NCBI GenBank assembly: GCA_035504095.1
Contig: DATJSN010000068.1
Location: 1 to 62,264, forward strand
Direction: 5' to 3'
Length of the DNA: 62,264 nt
From: DATJSN01 sp035504095
GTDB taxonomy: Bacteria > Planctomycetota > Phycisphaerae > WQYP01
Part shown: positions 1 through 8,109 of the stretch, piece after piece
How positions within the stretch are numbered: the first letter of the stretch is position 1
Layout of the letters: every line of letters starts with the position of its first letter
Translations under genes and position numbers: made by a program
The notes under the pieces: model-generated
Told to the model about the DNA's origin: nothing
Seen by the model: the letters and a program-made list of their open reading frames with translations, nothing else
The model's database searches: none

Positions 1-108
1 GTATTTAAGGTCATGATGATCGCCTGCCTTCGGAAACTACTCATTACCTTGAACGCTATTTTAAAATCGGGGAAACCATGGGAAGACAAACTCGCAAAAA
101 CCTGTTGA
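1..108 (+). CDS. C-terminal end of an IS110-family transposase (partial)
   Basis: Frame 1 is open from the first base to TGA at 106-108 and encodes 35 residues containing ACLRKLLITLNAIL and ending KPWEDKLAKTC. A segment of the form ACxRKLLxxLNAxx followed by PW is typical of the extreme C terminus of IS110/IS1111 (DEDD) transposases. The rest of the gene lies outside the window, so it cannot be said whether the element is intact. The tract just after the stop (about 106-135, beginning TTGACAAACAACACAG) resembles the sequence that usually follows the stop codon in this family. The identification rests on a short segment and should be treated as probable. Confidence 0.7.
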   Translation, partial: VFKVMMIACLRKLLITLNAILKSGKPWEDKLAKTC

Positions 109-316
109 CAAACAACACAGCCGCTCTGTGGCGAAAACCTATGGCCTATGCCCTGTCCCCTATACTCTGACTTGTTCTCTGTGACTAAAAAACCGCGTAA
201 TTTGCTGATTAGTCAGCCAAATGAAGCTAGGTATAATTCTGTCCACGTGGGTCGGCGGCGTAATCGTAGAACCTCATATCATCGCCGCCTGTCCGCCGCA
301 TAATAAAGGAAAGGCA
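109..316. other. Intergenic, probable right end of the IS110-type element
   Basis: No credible coding sequence is seen here. The first part (to about 190) is probably the non-coding right end of the IS110-type element. In IS1111-like members this end can encode the bridge RNA, but no structure could be assigned by eye. The remainder is the upstream region of the SH3 gene, with its ribosome site AAAGGAAAGG at about 305-314. Confidence 0.4.
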
Positions 317-1060
317 ATGAATAACTATTCTAGCACCGGTCTTGTCGCCCCCGCGCCTTCGACTCCTATGGCTATTCGCGGCTGGCCGCCCTCGCCCGGT
401 AAAGTGCGTCTTAAAATGCTCGATTCTGAAGTTTCACTGCGCCAAAACGCAGGCAGTCTTGGCGCGGTTATCGGTACACTGCGTGCCGGTGATGAGGCTG
501 ATGTAGTCGGAACACAGAAAGCTGAAGGCCGCAAATGGGTTGCGGTGGCGCTTTCCGATGGTCGGCGGGGATTTATCGCCGGCGACACCCGCACACAGGT
601 GTTTAAAAACGTAATACTTAAATCAGCCAGAACCAATGTGTTCGCCAAACCCGGTGATCCATCGACCATCATACGCGAAATGGTGCAGGGTGAGAGATTC
701 ATGATTCTGGGAACGGTTAATGCCACACCATCACCCGCGATGTTGCAGCAAAACTCATCAGCAACCGCTTCAGCGTGGGCACAAATTCGTGATGCCAACG
801 GACAACAGGGTTACATCGACGGCAAGGTAAAAATCCTTCAGGAGGGCGCCGGACGAAAATGGGGTGGCGGCGGCGGCGGCCGTAGCAGCACCAGTGAAAT
901 GATCACCGGCGCCATCATTTGCGGAATTGGAATTGCCGTTACCATAGGTACTTATGTGGCCGCATCCAATGGCGGCGGTGGCGTATATTTTGTCGCCTGG
1001 GGCGCAATCGTATTCGGAGCAATTCGATGCGTGCGTGGCCTTATTCGAATGTTTACTTAG
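317..1060 (+). CDS. Membrane protein with bacterial SH3-like domains
   Basis: A 247-residue protein starting at the ATG at 317, which is preceded by AAAGGAAAGG; an upstream in-frame start at 221 has no ribosome site. Two stretches look like SH3b modules: one around residues 35-95 (LRQNAGSLGAVIGTLRAGD, then KWVAVALSDGRRGFI) and one around 105-180 (TNVFAKPGDPSTIIREM, then WAQIRDANGQQGYIDG). A glycine-rich linker follows, then two hydrophobic segments near the C terminus (ITGAIICGIGIAV and VYFVAWGAIVFGAI). SH3b domains usually bind peptide or cell-wall ligands. The topology, with a soluble N-terminal part and a membrane-anchored tail, is inferred and no specific function can be given. It stands alone between an IS remnant and a Sel1 gene. 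Confidence 0.65.
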   Translation: MNNYSSTGLVAPAPSTPMAIRGWPPSPGKVRLKMLDSEVSLRQNAGSLGAVIGTLRAGDEADVVGTQKAEGRKWVAVALSDGRRGFIAGDTRTQVFKNVILKSARTNVFAKPGDPSTIIREMVQGERFMILGTVNATPSPAMLQQNSSATASAWAQIRDANGQQGYIDGKVKILQEGAGRKWGGGGGGRSSTSEMITGAIICGIGIAVTIGTYVAASNGGGGVYFVAWGAIVFGAIRCVRGLIRMFT

Positions 1061-1203
1061 CCTCGTCATGTCGTTGTGGTAAAAGTTGATCTCTGTAACC
1101 CCAAAAATACGCCAAACCGTAGGTCGTTTCTCTATATTGCACCAATTTTTACTGCCCATCTCTGTAGCAAACCGTTATTCCCGCGGCGATAATCCATTTG
1201 CTT

Positions 1204-2004
1204 ATGATAAGACAATTGAAACTTATCTATTTGCCCGGTTTTTTAATTCTTGCCCTTAGCGCCGGCCTTGTTGTCGCCCAGACAACCACAACACAATCTT
1301 CGTCGGTACAGCCGACGGGTCCCGACGATGCCGACTACCAGCTTGGACTTCAGGCATTTCAAAAAGGGAACGATCAACAGGCTTATTTTTACTTTCAAAA
1401 AGCTTCTGCTGCAGGAAACACTCAAGCCATGGTTAAAATTGGCGATCTTTGTTACATAGCGGGCGCAAACGCGCCCCAAAATTACGTGCTGGCATTGGCG
1501 TGGTTTCAAAAAGCCGCATCTCTTGGAAATGCTGATGCTATGAATAACATCGGCTATTTATACGCTAACGGACAGGGTGTAGCTCAGAGTTTTCAATTGG
1601 CCATAGCTTGGTATCAAAAGGCGGCGGCGCTGGGCGCTGTTAAAGCCATGAATAGTCTTGGTGATTTATATAGTTCAGGTCAGGGCGTGCCCAAAGATTA
1701 CAAACAGGCGATGAACTGGTATCAACAGGCTGCGGCTCTGGATAATACTGATGCCATGAACAGCATTGGATCGCTTTATGAAAATGGTTATGGCGTGACT
1801 CAGGATTATAAACTGGCCATGGATTGGTATTTGAAGGCTGCGGCTGGAGAAAATTCCGATGCCATGTTCACCATTGGTCAGTTTTATCTGGCCGGTTGGG
1901 GTGTGCCACGCGATCAGACCAAAGCGCTGGAATGGTTCAAAAAAGCCGCCAAACTTGGAAATACAAATGCCATGACCATCGTTGCCGCTTTGTCCAGACA
2001 ATAA
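1204..2004 (+). CDS. Secreted Sel1-repeat protein (6 repeats)
   Basis: The protein has 266 residues from the ATG at 1204; a TTG six bases upstream is a less likely start. Residues 1-25 form a signal peptide (basic start, hydrophobic core, VVAQ cleavage region). The mature part has about six Sel1 repeats of 36 residues with the pattern NxIGxLYxxGxGVxxDYxxAxxWYxKAA. Sel1 repeats are TPR-like helical hairpins that act as protein-protein scaffolds, often in the periplasm. No ribosome site is visible. GATAAT at 1188-1193 lies only 10 bases before the ATG and could give a very short leader. The specific partner is unknown. A longer relative lies at 25869. Confidence 0.8.
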   Translation: MIRQLKLIYLPGFLILALSAGLVVAQTTTTQSSSVQPTGPDDADYQLGLQAFQKGNDQQAYFYFQKASAAGNTQAMVKIGDLCYIAGANAPQNYVLALAWFQKAASLGNADAMNNIGYLYANGQGVAQSFQLAIAWYQKAAALGAVKAMNSLGDLYSSGQGVPKDYKQAMNWYQQAAALDNTDAMNSIGSLYENGYGVTQDYKLAMDWYLKAAAGENSDAMFTIGQFYLAGWGVPRDQTKALEWFKKAAKLGNTNAMTIVAALSRQ

Positions 2005-2026
2005 CCGCATATTGGAGATCAGAAGA

Positions 2027-2995
2027 ATGCCGCCAAAATTTTTTATCACGCGCCAAATTCCATCGATCGGCATCCAGCGCCTGAAAAGCGCCGGCGAAGT
2101 TTTTATTAACCCTCTCGACCGCGAACTCACGGCCGCGGAACTGATCACCATGGGCCGCGACTCCGACGGCTGGCTCACGATGCTCACTGATCCAATTACT
2201 TCCGAAGTCTTACAATCCTGCCCCAAACTTCGCGCTGTAAGTAATCTTGCCGTCGGTTTTAACAACATCGACGTGGCCGCCTGTACCGCGCGTAAAGTCG
2301 GCGTGAGCAATACGCCCGGCGTACTCACCGATGCCACCGCGGAACTTACCTTTGCCCTTCTAATGGCCGTTGCCCGCCGCATTGTCGAAGCGGACAAGTT
2401 TGTACGCTCCGGCAAATGGACTTCATGGGGGCCGATGCTGTTTTCAGGCGTCGCCGTAACCGGCAAAACTCTGGGAATTATCGGTGCAGGTCGCATTGGT
2501 TCGCGCGTCGCCGAATTTGGCCGCGGATTCAGGATGAATATCCTTTATTTTTCCCGAAACCCTAATCCCGATCTTGAAAGGTCGTGTTCGGCTAAACGCG
2601 TGGAATTAAATGAACTGTTGACCCGTTCAGATTTTGTTTCGCTGCACACTCCGTTGACTGATCAGACGCGGCACATCATCGGGGCCGCCCAACTGGCCCT
2701 CATGCAATCACACGCGATTTTAATTAACACCAGCCGCGGCCCGCTGATTGATGAGGCCGCTCTATTTGCGGCGCTCAAGGAAAAGCGCATTCGAGCCGCG
2801 GGTCTGGATGTTTATGAATTTGAACCGCGGATCACCCCCGGCCTGACCGATTTGGATAACGTGGTGGTTCTTCCGCACATAGGCAGCGCCACGGAAGAAA
2901 CGCGGAATCGCATGGCGGCGATGGCCGCGGACGATCTGATCGCCATGGTCGCCGGCCAACGCCCCCAAAATCCGGTCAATCCAGGGTTGTGGTAG
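2027..2995 (+). CDS. D-2-hydroxyacid dehydrogenase (glyoxylate/hydroxypyruvate reductase type)
   Basis: A 322-residue protein starting at ATG 2027, preceded by GGAG; an upstream start at 1982 would overlap the Sel1 gene. It has the two-domain fold of NAD(P)-dependent D-2-hydroxyacid dehydrogenases: the nucleotide-binding glycine motif GAGRIGSRVA near residue 150, the catalytic Arg in NTSRGPLID, the Glu of the VYEFEP segment, and the catalytic His in LPHIGSATEETR. Family members reduce glyoxylate, hydroxypyruvate or related 2-keto acids in the cytosol. The overall pattern is closest to GhrB/glycerate dehydrogenases, but the substrate cannot be fixed from sequence. It begins 22 bases after the Sel1 gene. 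Confidence 0.85.
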   Translation: MPPKFFITRQIPSIGIQRLKSAGEVFINPLDRELTAAELITMGRDSDGWLTMLTDPITSEVLQSCPKLRAVSNLAVGFNNIDVAACTARKVGVSNTPGVLTDATAELTFALLMAVARRIVEADKFVRSGKWTSWGPMLFSGVAVTGKTLGIIGAGRIGSRVAEFGRGFRMNILYFSRNPNPDLERSCSAKRVELNELLTRSDFVSLHTPLTDQTRHIIGAAQLALMQSHAILINTSRGPLIDEAALFAALKEKRIRAAGLDVYEFEPRITPGLTDLDNVVVLPHIGSATEETRNRMAAMAADDLIAMVAGQRPQNPVNPGLW

Positions 2996-2996
2996 A

Positions 2997-3040
2997 GCCT
3001 GTAACACAATTTGACACAGGCGGTGAAAATAAATTAAAAT
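2997..3040 (+). promoter_or_regulatory. Promoter and overlapping inverted repeat of the ParD/ParE-like operon
   Basis: TTGACA at 3011-3016 is followed after 18 bases by TAAAAT at 3035-3040, a good sigma-70-type pair. An inverted repeat, GCCTGT (2997-3002) and ACAGGC (3016-3021), overlaps the -35 box and could be the operator for antitoxin autorepression. Transcription from this promoter would start at about the antitoxin ATG (3048), and no ribosome site is seen there. Confidence 0.45.
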
Positions 3041-3047
3041 AATTTGA

Positions 3048-3326
3048 ATGAGAAGCTCCTTAAATATCTCATTGACTCCTGAACTTCAGCGCTTTGTGAA
3101 CAAGCGAGTGGCTTCTGGACGCTATCAGTCCGCAAGCGAAGTTGTTCGCGACGCCCTTCGTTTGTTGGAAGACCGCGAGCATTCACGAGCGGCTCAGCTT
3201 TCAGAATTTCAGCTTGAACTCAACCGCCGTTTGGCGTCTCTGGACAGGGGAGAATATGCTGAATCTTCCGTCGTGCGCAGCAACCTTCGTCGGAAATCTG
3301 ATCGGCGAAGAAAGCTTCGAATATGA
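3048..3326 (+). CDS. Type II antitoxin, ParD/CC2985 (ribbon-helix-helix) family
   Basis: A 92-residue protein. The N-terminal SLNISLTPELQRFVNKRV is the DNA-binding ribbon, followed by the helix pair YQSASEVVRDALRLLEDRE, typical of ParD-type antitoxins. The C-terminal half (acidic and basic helices ending in KSDRRRKLRI) would wrap the toxin. The stop codon overlaps the toxin start by four bases (ATGA), the usual coupled arrangement. Autoregulation is expected from the family and from the inverted repeat that overlaps the -35 element upstream. No Shine-Dalgarno sequence precedes the ATG. Confidence 0.85.
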   Translation: MRSSLNISLTPELQRFVNKRVASGRYQSASEVVRDALRLLEDREHSRAAQLSEFQLELNRRLASLDRGEYAESSVVRSNLRRKSDRRRKLRI

Positions 3327-3631
3327 AGGGCTATGTTCTCGGCCGCGATGCGGAGCAGGATCTTTACGATCTCTGGGAATATATCGCTCAAGATAGCGTG
3401 GAGGCGGCTGATCATCTGATCAAGCAATTTTTTGACGCGTTTGAATCTCTCGCTCTGAATTCCGGTCAAGGCCATAAACGGGAAGACCTGACCCAATTAC
3501 CGGTCCTTTTCTGGCCGCTCGGAAATTACCTCATTATCTATCGGGTTGCGAAAAGCCATATCGATGTTGTCGCTATTGTCCATGGTAAACGAGATGTTCC
3601 TGTATTCCTGCGCCGTAGCGACAACAGGTGA
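3323..3631 (+). CDS. Type II toxin, RelE/ParE family
   Basis: A 102-residue protein with the RelE/ParE layout: YVLGRDAEQDLYDLWEYIA at the N terminus, a central amphipathic helix pair, then LPVLFWPLGNYLIIYRVAK and VVAIVHGKRDVP, the conserved final strands of ParE proteins. ParE toxins inhibit DNA gyrase and RelE toxins cleave ribosome-bound mRNA; proximity to a ParD-like antitoxin favours the ParE branch, but the target is inferred. It is translationally coupled to the antitoxin by a four-base overlap. The gene converges on the large acyltransferase fusion; the 88 bases between them hold a dispersed repeat. Confidence 0.85.
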   Translation: MKGYVLGRDAEQDLYDLWEYIAQDSVEAADHLIKQFFDAFESLALNSGQGHKREDLTQLPVLFWPLGNYLIIYRVAKSHIDVVAIVHGKRDVPVFLRRSDNR

Positions 3632-3654
3632 ATCCGGAATTGTGGAAATAACAT

Positions 3655-3752
3655 TTTTACCGCAAAGACGCGAAGAATTTTATTCTGTTTTTATCCGTGT
3701 CATCAGTGTAATTCGTGGTTTAGTGTATTTCGTGTTTTTCGTGGTTAAAGTC
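3655..3752. repeat. Dispersed 'accgcaaagacgcgaag'-type intergenic repeat
   Basis: The segment begins TTTTTACCGCAAAGACGCG and continues as A/T-rich text with motifs such as ATCCGTGTCATC and TTCGTGGTT. The core CACCGCAAAGACGCGAAGG-like string recurs at about 25568-25586. This text is of a kind common in planctomycete and verrucomicrobial intergenic DNA. It runs into the 3' end of the neighbouring leftward gene, so that the last residues of that protein (MDFNHEKHEIH) are translated repeat. Confidence 0.6.
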
Positions 3753-6700
3753 CATGTTATTGGTCTGATCTCCGTCGGATTTGAGCATCGCTTTCAGCGC
3801 CCGGTAATCCGTTTTTCCAGTCCCCAGAACCGGCAAATGCTCAATTTGTACAGTAGCTCTTATGTTATGCAGTGGCGATAAACCCGAGTTGCGAATTGCC
3901 TGGTTTACCTGTGAACGGTCTAGCGCACGCGTGGAAAATAAAACCAGTTCCGGATGGTTTTCGTCAGGCGTCTGAATAACTGCTAACCCCGGACCTTTGT
4001 CCGCTGGCGAAGGGAATGCTTTTTCCAGCACCTCTTCAATCGCCGGTAGAGAAATCATTTCGCCGCCGATTTTCACAAATCGTTTCAACCGGCCCACAAA
4101 GGTCAGATGCCCGTTTGCATCCGCCTGCACCAGATCGCCGGTGCGATACCATGATTGGCCCTCCCATTGGACAAACGGCGACGGTCCGTTGTAATTCAAA
4201 TAACCGTTGAAAATACTCTCTCCGCGCACCAGCAACATGCCGGATTGGCCGGCAGCGACGGACTTTCCCGTTTCTTCATTAATCACAGTCCAACTTACCA
4301 GAGGCAGTGGCCGCCCGATGGTGCCGGGACGGCTATCGTCTTCCCGGTTTACCGCGACAATCGGCGAGCATTCGGTGATGCCATAGCCTTCAAGAATCAC
4401 CGCTTTGGGGCATTTTTCCCTGAGCATGTCATAAACACTTTGCGGACATTTTTCCGCGCCGGTAACGCAGAGGCGAAGTGTGGAAAATTCTTTGCCGCCG
4501 CTGCGGATGATATTGGAAAGAAACGTTGGCGTGCCCAGCAAAATCGACACGTGATAGGTTTCGATGATTTTAGCCAGCGCCGCGACTTCGTTGGGATTCG
4601 GATAGTGAACGACCTTTACCCCCGCCAGTATGGGCATCAGCATGGTTCCAGTGAGGCCGAATGAATGAAACGGCGGCAGCATGCCCAGGAAGCGATCGTT
4701 CTCGCGGATCAAAAAAGAAGAATATACGTCCCGAATGTTGGTCAGCAGATTCTGGTGCGTAAGCGGCACAGCCTTGGGAACCGCTTCAGAACCACTGGTA
4801 AAAAGAATGACCGCAGTTGTTGGCGTTTTAACCTGCCGGAGCTGGCCCCAGAAGAAAAGAGCTTTGATGGCGGCGATCAATTTTGACCATCGACCAATGG
4901 AGCGGGCGATCTTTTCCAGAGGAACGAAACGATCCGACACTTCAGTCAGATCAACGCCCTGGGATTTAAGGCGCATCACCAGCGCATCCGCCGTAATAAC
5001 GTGTTTGACGTCCACCAGGTTGAGGCTCTGAATCATATTGCGCGATCCGACCGTCCAATTCATCATCACTGGAGTTTTGCCCGCAAACAGCGCAGCGAAA
5101 AAGACAATGTCGGCGGCGACCGACGCGGGAAGCAGTATGCCCACGCGCTCTCCAGGAATGTTTTTTATCGGATCGCGCAAGGCAAATATGGCTCTGATCA
5201 GACCCCGATACGTAAGTTCCCCACGTTGCATGTCGGCGATGATGACGCGGCCTGGGTTACGACTCGCCTGGGCCAGTAAAACTTCGGTAATGGATGAACC
5301 AGCCGGCACGTTCACTCGCGCAGAACTCGCATCGGCCAGCCAGTGGGTGCTGGGTGTTGGGATATTAATGTCGACGGCTTCTGCGGATAATTGGCCGCAC
5401 GCGGCCAGCAAAACATCGCCAACGGTATGGAGTGCTTCGACGCTGGGAACCAGCACGCCAAACTCTTTTTCCAGCCACAAAACCATGTCGGTTATGGCCA
5501 GGCTATCCAGGCCCAAATCACGGGCCAAATGCTGGTCGTCGGAGATATTGCTTTGACTCGTGGTTTGGCGCAGATGATCGAGGACAATTTTTCGCGTGGC
5601 GTCAGGTATGGATGCAGGTCCGGCACTGGAAGGTGCCAACTCAGGTTCGGGAAATTCACGCCGTCCGACTGATTCCCACGGACTGTAAGGAACATACTGT
5701 GCGGCAGGGGCGTCCAGATTATAAAAATTTTCCAGATAGCGGTTGAGGATATTGCGATCCTGCTTACGGGGAATATCGGCCGGCTCGGCGAGCGTAATAG
5801 TTACGTCGCGTTTGGGGACAAAGAAAATGCCGCTGGATAGAACAGAACGCCAGTGCCCGAAACCATTTTCCAGTCGTGGCGGCGTTCCCGGCGCCCAGCC
5901 GAAACTGCTTCCCCAAAGCCCCGTTGTACGTACGAGGACTATGCGTAGGTTGGGCAATGCTTTAAGAATTTGTTCCACCGCACTGGAACCGCCCAGATCT
6001 TCAAGCTTTTGGCGTTTAAGCCGTCCGGCGGGATAAAGAAGAACATTTTCTCCGCGGCCCAGCGCCTCAATGCAGCGTGTAATCGCTTGCTGGGCGCGAT
6101 CGGTTTTACCCTGTTGAATCTGCGACATCTCCGGAATAGGCACAACGCCAAAAAGCCGGGCAATTAAGCTGACAGGGAATTTGGCAATCTGAGTTTCCTG
6201 CACCAGCGGATGTACGGCGAATGGTCCGTGCAGATGTGCCACTAAAATGACCGGATCAATTAACGCCGGATGATTGGGCAGAAAAAGAATGCCGGATCGG
6301 CCTTTTTGTGCGATCTCGGAGATGCCGGTGATCTTAATGCGATAACGCAGACGAAATGCAGTCTTAGCTACGGCACACACGGTCCGCGTAATCAAACCGG
6401 CTTTTTCCACTGGAGCGTAAAAAGCGAATGCGACGACCATGCCGGCGGCGGCAAAAACGCTCAGCAACCCGGCGCTAAGAAATATCTGGCTCGGTTCAAG
6501 CCGGCTCTGAAGCGGTATAAACAGCAGCGAGCCGACAAATATTGCGATAAAGCAGGCGAACCAGGAAGCGGCGATCACCCGGCCCCGATGTTCTGGTTGG
6601 GGGCGGATCAGGAAAAAACTTTCCACCGGAACCATGATCAAACCGCCAGCGACGCCTGAAGCAGTCAACATCAGCAATACATAGATCAGTTCGAATCTGT

Positions 6701-7682
6701 GCGGCATAGATGGAGCAGCGCCAACTGCGCACAAAAGAACAGAAAGAGCCGCCGTGGCCGGAGGAACAATGCGATAACTGCGGCCATGGGCAAAAAACTT
6801 TCCTGCAATCAATGCTCCGGCGACAACGCCAATAAGTTCGGACAGGGCCAGGTAACTCGTAGTAGCTTCATTAAGCCCGAACTGATCGATTCCCATTTTG
6901 TTGATCACCAGAATTTGCAGCGCCGCGACAAACCAGAAATAGGCGTCACAGAAAATGCAGGTCATCAGCAGGCCGTCGGTTCGCAAAAGCCACAGGTCGC
7001 GAACGGAATCGATGGGACCGGTCCAGGGAAATTTAGCTTGTGGGTTGGCTGCGGGACGACCCGGAATGGCAAAACTGACAATAAGCCCAATGGTCGACAC
7101 AATGACCAGGGAAACTGCGACAAAAACCTGACCCTGGGTAATTTTTCCAACCGGTATATGGTCACTTAAAGCGATTCCCGCCAGAATAATGCCCAGCAGT
7201 GTGGCGGCTGTTGTCGCGGATTTCAGGCGTGAATTAGCCGTGAGAACAAATGACTCGGGATAAACATCCGGGATTGAACCGGCAAGCGCCGGACCGAAAA
7301 TCGTGGCCTGAAACGCCATCAGAAAAATGACCGTTACGATCAAGCCCCAATTCAGTGTGAGTATGCCAATCGCGGCCAGGCCCAGAAACAGCAGTTCCAT
7401 CACTTTGGCCGCGATGACCACATGACGTTTGGAATAACGATCGGCCAGCCAACCCGCGGCGGCGGTAAAAACAAGAAATGGAATCGTGAAAATCGCGCCC
7501 ACATAACCCGCCAGCTTGGCGATGCCATGCGTTACCGCAAGAAGCATTACCGCCTGCTTCATAAAGTTATCGTTGAAGTTTCCGATGGCGTAGGCAACCG
7601 CCATGGCGATAAAGCGCGAGCGCCCGCGGCGTATTTGCTCTTGTATATCGGGTGAGTCGGCGTCGGATATGTTCGTGGTCAT
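3720..7682 (-). CDS. Fused lysophospholipid transporter / acyltransferase / ACP / acyl-ACP synthetase (LplT-Aas type)
   Basis: A single 1320-residue protein with four parts. Residues 1 to about 430 are a 12-helix MFS transporter resembling LplT. Around residue 470 a PlsC acyltransferase domain shows the HPALID (H-x4-D) motif and YPAGRLKR. Around residue 724 an acyl-carrier domain has the phosphopantetheine site in LGLDSLAIT. From about 780 to 1300 an AMP-binding ligase carries ILFTSGSEAVPKAV (near 955), YGITECSP and YRTGDLV. In E. coli, LplT flips lysophosphatidylethanolamine inward and Aas reacylates it using fatty acid activated on ACP. Here the transporter, acyltransferase, carrier and ligase are one inner-membrane protein, so a phospholipid-repair role is inferred. 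The internal ACP is not part of E. coli Aas. The last residues come from a dispersed repeat. Confidence 0.85.
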   Translation of the reverse strand: MTTNISDADSPDIQEQIRRGRSRFIAMAVAYAIGNFNDNFMKQAVMLLAVTHGIAKLAGYVGAIFTIPFLVFTAAAGWLADRYSKRHVVIAAKVMELLFLGLAAIGILTLNWGLIVTVIFLMAFQATIFGPALAGSIPDVYPESFVLTANSRLKSATTAATLLGIILAGIALSDHIPVGKITQGQVFVAVSLVIVSTIGLIVSFAIPGRPAANPQAKFPWTGPIDSVRDLWLLRTDGLLMTCIFCDAYFWFVAALQILVINKMGIDQFGLNEATTSYLALSELIGVVAGALIAGKFFAHGRSYRIVPPATAALSVLLCAVGAAPSMPHRFELIYVLLMLTASGVAGGLIMVPVESFFLIRPQPEHRGRVIAASWFACFIAIFVGSLLFIPLQSRLEPSQIFLSAGLLSVFAAAGMVVAFAFYAPVEKAGLITRTVCAVAKTAFRLRYRIKITGISEIAQKGRSGILFLPNHPALIDPVILVAHLHGPFAVHPLVQETQIAKFPVSLIARLFGVVPIPEMSQIQQGKTDRAQQAITRCIEALGRGENVLLYPAGRLKRQKLEDLGGSSAVEQILKALPNLRIVLVRTTGLWGSSFGWAPGTPPRLENGFGHWRSVLSSGIFFVPKRDVTITLAEPADIPRKQDRNILNRYLENFYNLDAPAAQYVPYSPWESVGRREFPEPELAPSSAGPASIPDATRKIVLDHLRQTTSQSNISDDQHLARDLGLDSLAITDMVLWLEKEFGVLVPSVEALHTVGDVLLAACGQLSAEAVDINIPTPSTHWLADASSARVNVPAGSSITEVLLAQASRNPGRVIIADMQRGELTYRGLIRAIFALRDPIKNIPGERVGILLPASVAADIVFFAALFAGKTPVMMNWTVGSRNMIQSLNLVDVKHVITADALVMRLKSQGVDLTEVSDRFVPLEKIARSIGRWSKLIAAIKALFFWGQLRQVKTPTTAVILFTSGSEAVPKAVPLTHQNLLTNIRDVYSSFLIRENDRFLGMLPPFHSFGLTGTMLMPILAGVKVVHYPNPNEVAALAKIIETYHVSILLGTPTFLSNIIRSGGKEFSTLRLCVTGAEKCPQSVYDMLREKCPKAVILEGYGITECSPIVAVNREDDSRPGTIGRPLPLVSWTVINEETGKSVAAGQSGMLLVRGESIFNGYLNYNGPSPFVQWEGQSWYRTGDLVQADANGHLTFVGRLKRFVKIGGEMISLPAIEEVLEKAFPSPADKGPGLAVIQTPDENHPELVLFSTRALDRSQVNQAIRNSGLSPLHNIRATVQIEHLPVLGTGKTDYRALKAMLKSDGDQTNNMDFNHEKHEIH

Positions 7683-7949
7683 AAATTGTGATCCTTTAAA
7701 TCACGAGAGTAATATAAACGCAACTAGCCAGCATTGGTTGTTTTGCAAAAGTCGGGCCCAACATTGGGCGATTGTTATAACTTGTTTATTGATAAGCTTT
7801 TATGTATTGGACAAAAGCCGGAGAAGACGGCATTTTCCACACCGGCACGAACATTTTTTGTACAGCATATGTGCAAAAAGATGCCATAAGTTCTGTTGTG
7901 ATGGCTCCGCTAGAATGAATTGGCTTAAGTTGTTCTCTGGAGGTTAGCT

Positions 7950-8102
7950 ATGATCAGGAAACTTCCGAGCGGTGGATATCGCCTGTATTCCCGGAAGATT
8001 AATCCCAGAACCGGCCGACGTCGGAACCTTGGCACATTTTCTACTCTGCAGGCCGCCAAAGAGCACGAGCGTGCGGTGCAATTTTTCAAACGCCAGGGGT
8101 GA
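7950..8102 (+). CDS. Small basic protein (50 aa) resembling an integrase arm-type DNA-binding domain
   Basis: The ATG at 7950 is preceded by TCTGGAGGT, a good ribosome site, and the frame closes with TGA at 8100-8102. The 50-residue product starts MIRKLPSGGYRLYSRK and continues with the motif TGRRRNLGTFSTLQAAKEHERAV. The strand-strand-strand-helix pattern, with GRRRNLGTFxTxxxAxxHE, resembles the N-terminal arm-binding domain of tyrosine recombinases, but no catalytic domain follows. It is more than 10 percent Arg and could bind DNA or RNA; function unknown. It converges on the ankyrin gene, with seven bases between stop codons. The strong ribosome site and well-formed fold pattern argue it is real. 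Confidence 0.65.
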   Translation: MIRKLPSGGYRLYSRKINPRTGRRRNLGTFSTLQAAKEHERAVQFFKRQG

Positions 8103-8109
8103 TTTTGTT

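Noticed and set aside
1675..2496. Antisense frame of 273 residues on the minus strand
   Set aside because: It overlaps the Sel1 and dehydrogenase genes, both with clear families, has no recognisable motif and has low-complexity Arg/Ser-rich composition.
2997..3021. Rho-independent terminator after the dehydrogenase
   Set aside because: The inverted repeat is not followed by a U-run and overlaps a -35 box, so an operator is more likely.
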